Below, in pieces: positions 40,837-49,310 of a stretch of DNA of 64,000 bases; positions within the stretch are counted from its first letter, which is position 1; every line of letters begins with the position of its first letter. A model generated the notes under the pieces. It searched no databases, was not told the DNA's origin, and saw nothing but the letters and a program-made list of their open reading frames with translations. The position numbers and the translations under genes are program-made. The stretch spans positions 496,001 to 560,000 of the forward strand of contig NZ_CP073766.1 of NCBI RefSeq assembly GCF_018255755.1. The letters run 5' to 3'. This stretch comes from Chitinophaga sp. HK235 (GTDB lineage: Bacteria > Bacteroidota > Bacteroidia > Chitinophagales > Chitinophagaceae).

Positions 40837-42006
40837 ACTACGTGCGGCTTTTTCCCATGCAGCTGGTTGTCGCTTCCGCATAAACCGGAAAAAGCCTTCA
40901 TATATCGCTACGTTCATGAATACAAAATAAAAGGGGACATAAAATATCCGGACCTTCACTGATAGTTTTGCCAGTGTATATCCGGCCAGCGCCATTGCAT
41001 AAAACACTACCTGTGCCACCAGCAGCCACTCATACCATTTGCCGGCATTATTCATTACCAGTAGTATATTAGTGGCCAGTACCAAAAGCAAACTCAGTGG
41101 GCATAATGTCCATCTCAGCACCCGGTGGGAAATATACTGGAAAGATAATACAGGGTAACGGAACACATTCAACAGCTCCTTCAATCTTACCATCGACTGA
41201 AAGCCGCCTGCACTGATCCGTACTTTTCGTTTATGCTCTTCCCGTATAGAGTGGGAGGGAGACTCCATGGCGTAAGCATCCGGGGCATAGGCAATACGAT
41301 AACCTTCCTGATTGATCCGCAGTGAAATGATAAAGTCATCGAGTATCACGTCCTGTTCTACTGGGCGGTACAATTCAGTGCGGATAGAAAACAGTTCGCC
41401 TGCAGCACCTACCACTGTATATAAAGAAGCATCCAGTTTTTTCAGAGCGGATTCATATTTCCAGTAGATACCTTCGGTGGCTGCTGCGCCTGCAGTGCCG
41501 GAAGGGCGTACCTTTTTTTCTCCGGCAACGCCGCCTGTTTGCTCATCGCGGTAATGATGAATAATATTGCAGATGGCATCACTGTTTAATAATGTGTTGG
41601 CATCGCAGAAGATGACATAAGGAGTAGTAATGGAACGCATCGCCCTGTTGATCGCGGCTGTTTTTCCTTTGCGCTCCTGCTCATGCATCAGCCTGATCCT
41701 GCCGTATTTCTGCACGATGTCCGGCGTGCCGTCTGTAGACCCGTCGGTAATAAATAAGATGTCGAGTTTATCTATCGGATAATCCAGCGCCAGCGTATTC
41801 CATATTTTTTCCTCTATAAAGTTGACTTCATTATAGGCGGCCACTATCAGTGTGACCGCAGGTGAATAATCTCCGGAGCTGTCATCACTGGATAAGTTAT
41901 TGCTTTTCTTAAATCGGAGCAATAGCCACACCAGTATGGCATACCCTATATAACTATAGAACAAAATGAATAGGGAAAAGAAGAGTACTGCTTTGAGAAA
42001 AACCAT
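40813..42006 (-). CDS. Membrane-bound family 2 glycosyltransferase
   Basis: A 397-residue processive-type GT2 protein. One N-terminal helix (VFLKAVLFFSLFILFYSYIG) precedes the GT-A domain, with VTLIVAAYNEVNFIEEKI, LFITDGSTDGT, the DxD-type CDANTLL, DVILDDFIISLRI (catalytic Asp) and HRVLRW, the QxxRW-equivalent. Three C-terminal helices follow. This arrangement resembles hyaluronan/cellulose-synthase-like enzymes, but a single-addition role in repeat-unit assembly is also possible. It is the first gene of the minus block. Its last codons are formed by a REP-like palindrome, suggesting an altered C terminus. Confidence 0.85.
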   Translation of the reverse strand: MVFLKAVLFFSLFILFYSYIGYAILVWLLLRFKKSNNLSSDDSSGDYSPAVTLIVAAYNEVNFIEEKIWNTLALDYPIDKLDILFITDGSTDGTPDIVQKYGRIRLMHEQERKGKTAAINRAMRSITTPYVIFCDANTLLNSDAICNIIHHYRDEQTGGVAGEKKVRPSGTAGAAATEGIYWKYESALKKLDASLYTVVGAAGELFSIRTELYRPVEQDVILDDFIISLRINQEGYRIAYAPDAYAMESPSHSIREEHKRKVRISAGGFQSMVRLKELLNVFRYPVLSFQYISHRVLRWTLCPLSLLLVLATNILLVMNNAGKWYEWLLVAQVVFYAMALAGYTLAKLSVKVRIFYVPFYFVFMNVAIYEGFFRFMRKRQPAAWEKAARSPRTEVLG

Positions 42007-42523
42007 GAATTTCCGGGATTAATTTCGCTGCCAAATTAATTAACTATTATAATTCAATAGGTAAAAGCAGGTACATGTACCGGAGATATTTTATCATTCA
42101 CTCTGGAAATCACAACTTTCACGAGGAATTTTATATCACATACAAATTTGAAAATATTACGGAATGATTGTTTATATACTTTTACGCCGGATTGCAATTT
42201 TGACCTGCTGAAAAATGTCAGGTTGAAAGGATAGCCAAAGAGTATTATGCCAATTTTTTTGTACTATCAGGAATAATGGATATTTTTATCTCGTATTCCA
42301 AACTGCAGCCAACAACCATCTCCTCTGAAATTCTTGATGCCATTTTCACCCGGAATGAAAACCCCGTCGTCTATAAATGGATAACATTTATTGATATACG
42401 AAATATTCTGTTGGTGACTTTATAACCTTATCCTCCTGGAAGATCAAAAGATGATCATGCACTACTGATGAAGTGGTAATTGTGGTCGCGGAATTAATCT
42501 TTTATTTTCTAAAACGGAGTTAA
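42007..42523. promoter_or_regulatory. 517-base divergent control region of the polysaccharide locus
   Basis: The region lies between the two divergently read halves of the locus and must carry their promoters. It is AT-rich. A TAATCTTTTA box about 25 bases before the response regulator ATG only loosely resembles a -7 element. No strong dyad was seen. One 49-codon frame (42276-42425) is listed separately. Confidence 0.45.
42276..42425 (+). CDS. Possible small protein of 49 residues
   Basis: ATG to TAA with AGGA five bases before the ATG. The product starts MDIFISYSKLQPTTISSEIL and contains NPVVYKWITFIDIRN before a hydrophobic end. No family recognised. It sits about 100 bases before the response regulator, in the same direction, and could be a leader peptide or a chance frame. 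Confidence 0.28.
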   Translation: MDIFISYSKLQPTTISSEILDAIFTRNENPVVYKWITFIDIRNILLVTL

Positions 42524-42907
42524 ATGAAGAAAACAATTTTAGTAGTAGATGACAGTGCACCAATGCGATATTTGTTAGAGGCGATGCTTGGACAGCGGTA
42601 TAAAGTTTATTCTGCCATTGATGGACTCACTGCCAGCAAATGGCTCTCTGCCGGTAATGTGCCGGATGTAATTGTATCTGATATACAGATGCCCAATATG
42701 GATGGAATGGAGTTTACTAAAAACCTTTCTGCCAACCTGCTGTACAGCGATATCCCGGTGATATTACTCACGGCTATGCAGCTGGACGAAGTAACGTTGT
42801 ACCCCAATGTAGTAGAGATCATGAGCAAACCTTTTGATCCACTGAAGCTGCTCAGTCTCATAGAAAAGCAACTGATCGTTTCCCCAACCGTGATTGTTGC
42901 TGAATAA
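42524..42907 (+). CDS. Single-domain response regulator
   Basis: A 127-residue receiver domain without an output domain (CheY/Spo0F-like). The acidic pair is in LVVDDSAPM. The phosphoacceptor Asp is in VIVSDIQMPNMDG near residue 53. The Thr is in VILLTAM and the Lys in IMSKPFDP. All key residues are present, so it should be phosphorylated by a histidine kinase; none is encoded nearby. It opens the plus-strand half of the polysaccharide locus, 51 bases before a sugar transferase that itself has a receiver-like N-terminal domain. That placement suggests post-translational control of polymer initiation. Confidence 0.9.
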   Translation: MKKTILVVDDSAPMRYLLEAMLGQRYKVYSAIDGLTASKWLSAGNVPDVIVSDIQMPNMDGMEFTKNLSANLLYSDIPVILLTAMQLDEVTLYPNVVEIMSKPFDPLKLLSLIEKQLIVSPTVIVAE

Positions 42908-42958
42908 GATAAGAATACCTCAACATTCATACTTTATTGTAAGATTAAACCGAAACAC

Positions 42959-44092
42959 ATGATATCCAATCTGCCCATTCAATTAACAGTGGAGAAAAAG
43001 AAAAAAAGTGGGAAGGTGATAGAATTACCGGGAAGTGCAAACACTTTCGTACTGTGCATAGGAGCTGGCAACTTTATGAATCGCGTGGTGGACGGTAAGG
43101 ATAAATGGACCATTTATGCGGAAAGCACCCAACTGGCCAAAAAAGTGCTCAAAGAAAGATTACGTCTGAAACTGAAACCAGAATTCATTATCTGTAATAT
43201 CAGCAGTAATACTTTCGACCTGATCGACTTCAGACAGTTTCTGCAGGACACCAAAGGATGTGAAGATATCCCCTTGTTTGTTTACACCGATTTTCTGACT
43301 GTGGAAGTTCGCTGGGAATTACAGAAGACTGGCGGCATAGATGATCTGATCACTGCTTCTATTACCCCGGAAGCCTTTGCGGAAAAACTGAAAACTGCCC
43401 GCAGGATCAGAGAGCTGTCTAAAAAAGCATCCACTAACACTGCGGGTCAGCGTCGGTCATCAAAATATTATATCAATTATTTCTTCAAACGTACCCTCGA
43501 TGTTGCAGTGGCCGGAACCGCCCTGCTGTTGTTAAGCCCTGTCTTTTTGCTGGTCGCCATCCTCATCAGGTTGGAATCCAAAGGCCCCATCTTTTATATA
43601 TCGCACCGCGCAGGTAACGGATACAAAATCTTTGATTTCTACAAGTTCCGCACCATGGTGGTGAATGCAGATAAACTGGTATCTCAGTTATCACATCTGA
43701 ATCAATACGATGCTACTGATAAAGATCCGGTATTCTTCAAGGTAAGCAACGACCCCAGAGTTACACGCCTCGGCGCTTTCCTGAGAAATACCAGCCTCGA
43801 TGAACTCCCGCAGCTGCTCAACGTAGTGCTCGGACATATGTCGCTCGTAGGCAACAGACCCCTGCCTTTATATGAAGCCGCTACACTCACCACTGACGAC
43901 TATGCAGGCCGTTTTCTCGCTCCGGCAGGCATCACCGGCCTGTGGCAGATCAAAAAACGCGGCCAGAAAAATATGAGCGTAAAGGAAAGGATCAACCTCG
44001 ACATCAGCTATGCCGAAAAAAATTCTGTATTGTATGATATGTGGATACTCGCCAATACCCCCAATGCATTAATACAAAAAGATAATGTCTAG
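42959..44092 (+). CDS. Initiating sugar-phosphate transferase with receiver-like N-terminal domain
   Basis: A 377-residue enzyme that should load the first sugar-1-phosphate onto undecaprenyl phosphate. The C-terminal part (about 175-377) is a PglC/WcaJ/WbaP core: KRTLDVAVAGTALLLLSPVF (membrane helix), SKGPIFYISHRAG, FDFYKFRTMV, FLRNTSLDELPQL, GHMSLVGNRPLP and APAGITGLWQI. In place of the usual four helices of WcaJ, the first 160 residues look like a degenerate receiver domain (PEFIICNIS, DIPLFVYTDF, TGGIDDLITASITPEAFAEKL) lacking the acidic pair. The downstream core is complete, so activity is expected. Confidence 0.88.
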   Translation: MISNLPIQLTVEKKKKSGKVIELPGSANTFVLCIGAGNFMNRVVDGKDKWTIYAESTQLAKKVLKERLRLKLKPEFIICNISSNTFDLIDFRQFLQDTKGCEDIPLFVYTDFLTVEVRWELQKTGGIDDLITASITPEAFAEKLKTARRIRELSKKASTNTAGQRRSSKYYINYFFKRTLDVAVAGTALLLLSPVFLLVAILIRLESKGPIFYISHRAGNGYKIFDFYKFRTMVVNADKLVSQLSHLNQYDATDKDPVFFKVSNDPRVTRLGAFLRNTSLDELPQLLNVVLGHMSLVGNRPLPLYEAATLTTDDYAGRFLAPAGITGLWQIKKRGQKNMSVKERINLDISYAEKNSVLYDMWILANTPNALIQKDNV

Positions 44093-44113
44093 CACAGACA
44101 ACCGGATAACACT

Positions 44114-45034
44114 ATGGATAGTACACAAAACAAGCAGGATACACCACTGGTTTCAATTATAGCACTCAACTATAATCAAACCACCGTTACGTGTGAATTC
44201 CTGGAATCAACAAAAAAACTCAACTACCGAAATTTCGAAACCATCCTGGTAGACAACGGTTCCACCGTTGACCCCACCGCACAAATAGAAGCAGGTAATT
44301 ACCCTAATCTGAAACTGATACTGAGCCCAGTCAACCTGGGTTTTACAGGAGGTAATAACCTGGGGATCGAACAGGCCAAAGGAGATTATGTGTTCATCGT
44401 TAACAACGATACAGAAGTAACACCCGATCTGCTCGACCACCTGCTGGCGCCTTTTAAAACAGATCCATCTATCGGCGTGGTATGTCCTAAAATCCGCTTT
44501 TATCATCACCCTAACGTGATCCAGTACGCAGGTTTCCATCAGATGAACCTGCTCACCGGTCGCACCTGGGCGGTAGGCAGCAAAGAAGAGGACAATGGTC
44601 AGCATAATACCTCCGGACCTACCTGGTGCGCGCACGGCGCAGCCATGATGGTTAAGAGAGAAGTGATCGAAAAAGTAGGCCGCTTCGCGGATAAGTTTTT
44701 TATCTATTATGAAGAATCAGACTGGTCGGCCCGCATACTGAAGGCCGGCTATAAGATATATTATAATGCGGATGGACTGATCTTTCATAAGGAGTCCATC
44801 ACGATGGGAAAGGAAAGTGCGATCAAGGTATATTATCATACGCGCAACCGTATTCTGTACATGCGCAGGAATACCAACAAACTGCAGCTGACTGCTTTTC
44901 TGTTGTTCTTCAGTTTCCTCACCTTCCCTAAATCCGTTGGTACCTATCTGCTGAAAGGCCAGTTTCAACATCTGAAGTCTTTCCTGAAAGGAGTTAGCTG
45001 GAATCTGACCACATCAAGTTATTCACCCGTTTAA
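44114..45034 (+). CDS. Family 2 glycosyltransferase (rhamnosyltransferase-like)
   Basis: A 306-residue cytoplasmic-face GT2 enzyme. SIIALNYNQTTVTCEFLES begins the GT-A fold, followed by TILVDNGSTVD, NLGFTGGNNLGI and FIVNNDTEVTP (DxD-equivalent). GAAMMVKREVIEKVG and YYEESDWSARIL (catalytic acidic region) are typical of WbbL-type transferases. The C terminus has an amphipathic or hydrophobic segment (LFFSFLTFPKSVGTYLL). It is 21 bases after the sugar transferase gene. Donor sugar cannot be told from sequence. Confidence 0.87.
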   Translation: MDSTQNKQDTPLVSIIALNYNQTTVTCEFLESTKKLNYRNFETILVDNGSTVDPTAQIEAGNYPNLKLILSPVNLGFTGGNNLGIEQAKGDYVFIVNNDTEVTPDLLDHLLAPFKTDPSIGVVCPKIRFYHHPNVIQYAGFHQMNLLTGRTWAVGSKEEDNGQHNTSGPTWCAHGAAMMVKREVIEKVGRFADKFFIYYEESDWSARILKAGYKIYYNADGLIFHKESITMGKESAIKVYYHTRNRILYMRRNTNKLQLTAFLLFFSFLTFPKSVGTYLLKGQFQHLKSFLKGVSWNLTTSSYSPV

Positions 45035-45045
45035 AAAAATTTAGT

Positions 45046-46074
45046 ATGTCAACTATAAGATCACTCGTTACCGGTGGTGCCGGATTTATTGGTTCACATG
45101 TTGTAAAGCACTGCCTGGCGCTCGGTCATGAAGTCGTGGTATTGGACGATCTGAGCGGGGGATTTGAAGATCATATTCCCGAAGGAGCTGTTTTCGTACA
45201 GGGATCAGTGTATGATGAAAATCTGGTAGCCAGCCTTTTCGAAGAATACCGTTTTAGCTACGTATACCACCTCGCAGCCTATGCCGCGGAAGGACTTTCA
45301 CACTTCATCCGCCGCTTCAATTATAATAATAACCTGGTAGGTAGCATCAACCTCATCAATGAATCCATTAAACACAAGGTGAAATGTTTTGTGTTTACTT
45401 CTTCCATCGCAGTGTATGGCGCAGGTCAGCTGCCGATGCGGGAAGATATGGTGCCGATGCCGGAAGATCCGTATGGTGTATCCAAATATGCAGTGGAACT
45501 GGACCTGAAAGCAGCACATGAGATGTTTGGTTTGAACTATGTAGTATTCCGCCCGCACAATGTGTATGGTGAAAACCAGAACATCGGCGACAAATACCGC
45601 AACGTGATTGGTATCTTCATGAACCAGATCATGCAGGGCCAGCAGCTGACCATCTTCGGTGATGGAGAACAGACCAGGGCTTTCAGTTATATTGATGATG
45701 TAGCGATTCCGATTGCCAACTGTGTTGACATCCCCGCATCATACAACCAGGTGTTCAACATTGGTGCAGATAAGCCCTATACAGTTAATGAACTGGCAAA
45801 AGTAGTGGGTGACTGTTTTGGTGTAACCCCTGATATCAAATATCTCCAGGCCAGAAATGAAGTGATGCATGCCTATTCCGACCATACCAAAGCGCACAGT
45901 GTATTTGGTGATGGTTCCGGTGTCAGCCTGCAGGAAGGCATCAAACGGATGGCTGCCTGGGCACAGAAGGTAGGTGCGAGAAAGAGCAAGGAGTTTGAAA
46001 ATATTGAGATCTACGAAAAGCTGCCACAGGGTTGGGAAAGAAAACCTGAAGGCGCTTCTACAACTACCGCGTAA
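45046..46074 (+). CDS. NAD-dependent nucleotide-sugar epimerase/dehydratase
   Basis: A 342-residue extended short-chain dehydrogenase. SLVTGGAGFIGSHVVKHCLA is the NAD site, VVLDDLSGG the ribose-binding Asp region. SSIAVYG and PYGVSKYAVELD carry the Ser/Tyr/Lys catalytic triad, and RPHNVYGENQ the substrate loop. Closest in pattern to UDP-glucose 4-epimerases and related UDP-hexuronate epimerases; it probably supplies one sugar donor of the locus. The stop overlaps the next start by one base (TAATG). Confidence 0.87.
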   Translation: MSTIRSLVTGGAGFIGSHVVKHCLALGHEVVVLDDLSGGFEDHIPEGAVFVQGSVYDENLVASLFEEYRFSYVYHLAAYAAEGLSHFIRRFNYNNNLVGSINLINESIKHKVKCFVFTSSIAVYGAGQLPMREDMVPMPEDPYGVSKYAVELDLKAAHEMFGLNYVVFRPHNVYGENQNIGDKYRNVIGIFMNQIMQGQQLTIFGDGEQTRAFSYIDDVAIPIANCVDIPASYNQVFNIGADKPYTVNELAKVVGDCFGVTPDIKYLQARNEVMHAYSDHTKAHSVFGDGSGVSLQEGIKRMAAWAQKVGARKSKEFENIEIYEKLPQGWERKPEGASTTTA

Positions 46075-47207
46075 TGCCTGGAAAGGGAAAAATAAAAGTC
46101 TTACAGGCTATCCGCCAGGGACTGGTAGGAGGGGGTGAGTCCCACGTCCTCAGCCTGGTGGGAGCACTGGACAAAGATCGTTACGAACCGCTGGTACTGT
46201 CGTTTACAGACGGCCCCATGATCACCCGGTTAAGGGAGATGGGTATCCGCAATTTTGTGTTGCCCTCCCTGCGTGCATTTGATGTGTCGTGCTGGATGCG
46301 TGTGAAAGCATTGATAGAGAAAGAACAGATCGACCTGGTGCATGCACATGGATCCCGTGCTGCGAGTAACCTTTTCCTGCCGGCGAGAATGGCCGGCCGC
46401 CCTTTACTGTATACTATTCATGGCTGGTCTTTTCACGAAGACCAGTCATTTCTGCAAAAGCGACTGCGTATCTGGTCGGAGCAAATGCTGACCAGTGGTG
46501 CCCATGCTAATATCTCCGTTTCTGCTTCCAACAGAGACACCGGTGTAAAACACTTCCGGCGTTTCAGATCAACTGTTATCAATAATGGTATCGATCTGGA
46601 CCTGTTTAACCCCGAGGGGGAACTGCCGGATCTTCGCATAACACTGGGCATCCCGGCCCATCATACTGTTGTGGGCTACATCGCCCGGATCACCCATCAG
46701 AAAGATCCGCTGACGATGATACAGGCTTTCTGCCAGGTGCTGAAATCCGAAAAGGATATCACACTGCTGGTGGTGGGAGAAGGAGATATGAAAGCTGAAA
46801 TGGAAGCGCTGGCAACGTCGCTGAACATAACAGACCGGATACTTTTCCTGCCGTTTCGCCAGGATGTGCCGGCCCTGCTCAAAGCCGTGGATATTTACTG
46901 TCTGCCTTCCCTGTGGGAAGGACTGCCAATCGGATTACTGGAGGCAATGGCCATGCGCAAGGCAGTGGTAGTGACAGATGTAGACGGCTCCTGCGAAATA
47001 GTACAGCACCGGAAAAACGGCCTGGTAATACCTGTCAGAGAGCCCGAAAAGCTTGCGGCCGCAATCATCGACCTGCATACCAATACATCCCTTCGGGAAG
47101 AACTGCAGCATCGTGCAGCCGCTACCGTAGCAGGTAGTTATTCTGTACAGCAGATGGCCCGGCAGGTAGGCACTTTGTATGATAGAATTTTGAAAACTGG
47201 AAATTAA
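46074..47207 (+). CDS. Family 4 glycosyltransferase
   Basis: A 377-residue GT-B enzyme. VGGGESHVLSLVGALDKDRY is the acceptor-domain glycine loop. HAHGSRAASN and SVSASNRD lie in the N-terminal half. Donor domain: VVGYIARITHQKDPLTMIQ, LLVVGEGDMKAEM, FLPFRQDVPALLKA and the EX7E motif in LWEGLPIGLLEAMAM. It should add one sugar to the lipid-linked repeat unit. It is translationally coupled to the epimerase gene, with the methyltransferase gene 9 bases downstream. Confidence 0.9.
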   Translation: MPGKGKIKVLQAIRQGLVGGGESHVLSLVGALDKDRYEPLVLSFTDGPMITRLREMGIRNFVLPSLRAFDVSCWMRVKALIEKEQIDLVHAHGSRAASNLFLPARMAGRPLLYTIHGWSFHEDQSFLQKRLRIWSEQMLTSGAHANISVSASNRDTGVKHFRRFRSTVINNGIDLDLFNPEGELPDLRITLGIPAHHTVVGYIARITHQKDPLTMIQAFCQVLKSEKDITLLVVGEGDMKAEMEALATSLNITDRILFLPFRQDVPALLKAVDIYCLPSLWEGLPIGLLEAMAMRKAVVVTDVDGSCEIVQHRKNGLVIPVREPEKLAAAIIDLHTNTSLREELQHRAAATVAGSYSVQQMARQVGTLYDRILKTGN

Positions 47208-47216
47208 CCGAATAAA

Positions 47217-47990
47217 ATGACAAACAACGGGCCTGTAACATACGAATACGACCGGATTGCAGATCGTAAGCGGCTGGACTTTATCAGTGCAGCAGTAGCG
47301 GAGCGGGCAGGCGATAAGGCCAGTGTGCTCGACGTAGGCTGTGGTAATGGTGTTATCAGTCGTCACCTTGGACAACTCGGATTTAATGTGCTGGGTATCG
47401 ATGTCAGCGAACAGGCCATCGCCAGGGCAAAGGAGCTGAACACCTCTCCCCGCGTTAGTTTTGAAGTGCTGAGCGCAGAACAGCTGGTAGCGCAGGGCAA
47501 TACTTTCGATGTGATCGTTTGCAGCGAAGTGCTGGAACACCTGCATCAGCCCTCATCCCTGCTGGCAACACTGCATCAGTCCCTCAAAGAAAATGGTATC
47601 CTGGTGGTGACCGTCCCCAACGGCACCGGCCCCCGCGAACTACTGGTGACAAGACCAGTACTCAAAATGAGGGCAAAAAATAACTGGCTCTGGAGACTGG
47701 TAGTAGGTGTAAAGAAATTAATGGGATACAGCGGCACCACCGTACAATCCGCCGCCGATAACCTGGACCACATCCAGTTCTTCAAAAAATCAGATCTGGA
47801 AACACTTTCGGCTGAGAACAGTTTCCGGATCATTCGCTTCGGTAAAGCCAACTTTATTGAAGATGTATTTCCCTTCTCTTTTTTAGCCAAACGGATTAAG
47901 GCGCTTCAATGGCTCGACTGTAAAGTGGCCGATGTATTACCGTACCGTTTTACGGGAGGATTCTTTTCTGTCTGGGAAAAAGTCAGGTAA
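47217..47990 (+). CDS. Class I SAM-dependent methyltransferase (UbiG-like)
   Basis: A 257-residue methyltransferase. Motif I is SVLDVGCGNGVISRHL, the acidic loop GFNVLGIDVSEQAI, motif II FDVIVCSEVLEHLHQP, motif III LKENGILVVTVPNG. The C-terminal 90 residues hold basic and hydrophobic helices that may touch the membrane. Given its position between two glycosyltransferase genes, sugar or polymer-end methylation is more likely than ubiquinone synthesis. The next gene begins 3 bases after its stop. Confidence 0.85.
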   Translation: MTNNGPVTYEYDRIADRKRLDFISAAVAERAGDKASVLDVGCGNGVISRHLGQLGFNVLGIDVSEQAIARAKELNTSPRVSFEVLSAEQLVAQGNTFDVIVCSEVLEHLHQPSSLLATLHQSLKENGILVVTVPNGTGPRELLVTRPVLKMRAKNNWLWRLVVGVKKLMGYSGTTVQSAADNLDHIQFFKKSDLETLSAENSFRIIRFGKANFIEDVFPFSFLAKRIKALQWLDCKVADVLPYRFTGGFFSVWEKVR

Positions 47991-47993
47991 ACT

Positions 47994-49199
47994 ATGTTAT
48001 ACGTACTCTATAATTGTTGGGTGGTCTTTCAGGTGCTCATCGCCTGTTATCTCCTGCAGCCGGCTGTACTGCTGCTGATCTACTGGATCAGAAAGGCCGG
48101 TCGTTTTTTGTTTAAGCCCGGCCATGAGGTGAAGACCTCCGTTAATCATCATTACACTTTCGCCGTCATTATCACCGCTCATAAAAATCTGGAGCTGGTG
48201 CCTCCTTTGGTGGATTCCCTGCTGAAGCAAACATATGCTGACTATATGGTATATGTGGTGGCAGACAATTGCGGCGACGCTGACCTGGGCATGACCCACC
48301 CCAAAGTAAAACTGCTGAAACCGGAAACGCCGCTGAACGCCAAGATCCGCTCTATTGATTTTGCGATCAATAGATTTGTATCTCCACATGAGGTAATGGT
48401 GATTCTGGATGCAGACAACCTGGTGCATCCGCTTTACCTGGAAACGCTTAACCGGTATTTCAACCGGGGTTACCAGGCGGTACAGACCAACATGCTGGCC
48501 AAAAACAACGATACCGTTTATGCGCAGCTGGATGCGGCCGGTAACTACTTCAGTAATTTCATTGACCGTCGTATGCGTATGGAGCTGGGGCTTTCCGCCA
48601 ATATCTGGGGGCTGGGCATTGCACTGAAGACTACGCTTTACCGCGAGGTGGTGTATAATCATTTCTTTGGCGGATTTGATAAAAAGATTCAGGCTGATAT
48701 CGTAAAACTGATCCCTGTGCTGGCCTATGCAGAAGATGCGATGGTGTATGATGAAAAGATTGATACCGGTGATGCCTTGGAAACACAGCGTACCCGCTGG
48801 ATCAATGCATACTTCAAGTATTTTAAATATGGATGGGATGTGTTTTGTACCGGTGTACGCCGGGGAAGTTTTAACCTGATGTTTTTCGGTTTTAATTTGT
48901 TGAGACCGCCATTGTTTCTGCAGGTGCTGTTGGCCCTGGTGCTGGGCGTACTCAATTACTGGATAGCGCCGGTATGGGCCTGGACATGGGCAGCCATCCT
49001 GATTATTTTCCCGCTTTCCTTTTTTGCGATTGTGGCCGTGATGAGTAATGATCCACGGACCATACGTGCTCTGCTGCATCTGCCGTTCTTTTTCCTGAGG
49101 CAGCTAAAGGCTTTCCTGCATATAAGAAAGGCCAACAAGGCTTTTCTGCAAACCCAGAACAACAAAGTGATGTATATAGAAGACGTATTAAAACAATAA
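47994..49199 (+). CDS. Membrane-bound family 2 glycosyltransferase
   Basis: A 401-residue GT2 protein with one N-terminal helix (VVFQVLIACYLLQPAVLLLI), a GT-A domain (FAVIITAHKNLELVPPLVDS, VVADNCGDADL, VILDADNLVHP as DxD, AYAEDAMVYDE as catalytic acid, TQRTRW as the QxxRW motif) and three C-terminal helices. It has a processive-transferase layout like the enzyme at 40813, although the two differ in sequence. It is the last gene of the plus block, followed by a terminator at 49235. Confidence 0.86.
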   Translation: MLYVLYNCWVVFQVLIACYLLQPAVLLLIYWIRKAGRFLFKPGHEVKTSVNHHYTFAVIITAHKNLELVPPLVDSLLKQTYADYMVYVVADNCGDADLGMTHPKVKLLKPETPLNAKIRSIDFAINRFVSPHEVMVILDADNLVHPLYLETLNRYFNRGYQAVQTNMLAKNNDTVYAQLDAAGNYFSNFIDRRMRMELGLSANIWGLGIALKTTLYREVVYNHFFGGFDKKIQADIVKLIPVLAYAEDAMVYDEKIDTGDALETQRTRWINAYFKYFKYGWDVFCTGVRRGSFNLMFFGFNLLRPPLFLQVLLALVLGVLNYWIAPVWAWTWAAILIIFPLSFFAIVAVMSNDPRTIRALLHLPFFFLRQLKAFLHIRKANKAFLQTQNNKVMYIEDVLKQ

Positions 49200-49234
49200 T
49201 TAAATAATAAAATAAACAAATATTTTAGGTGCTG

Positions 49235-49275
49235 GTCCTGCTTTCTTGTTAATGAGGAAGGCAGGACTTCTTATT
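49235..49275 (+). terminator. Intrinsic terminator at the end of the polysaccharide locus
   Basis: GTCCTGC and GCAGGAC flank a partly paired inner stem (TTTCTT with GAGGAAG). TTCTTATTT follows. It lies 36 bases after the last glycosyltransferase stop. Confidence 0.7.
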
Positions 49276-49310
49276 TGAATTAGTTAAATTACAGATAAAA
49301 GCATCACACC

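Noticed and set aside
47997..49079. 360-codon minus-strand frame opposite the GT2 gene
   Set aside because: His/Gln-rich product typical of an antisense frame; the plus-strand GT2 has complete motifs.
16666..49199. Polysaccharide locus as a mobile or recently acquired island
   Set aside because: No integrase, transposase, tRNA target or flanking direct repeats were seen at either border; only the REP-like cluster at 40771 hints at rearrangement.
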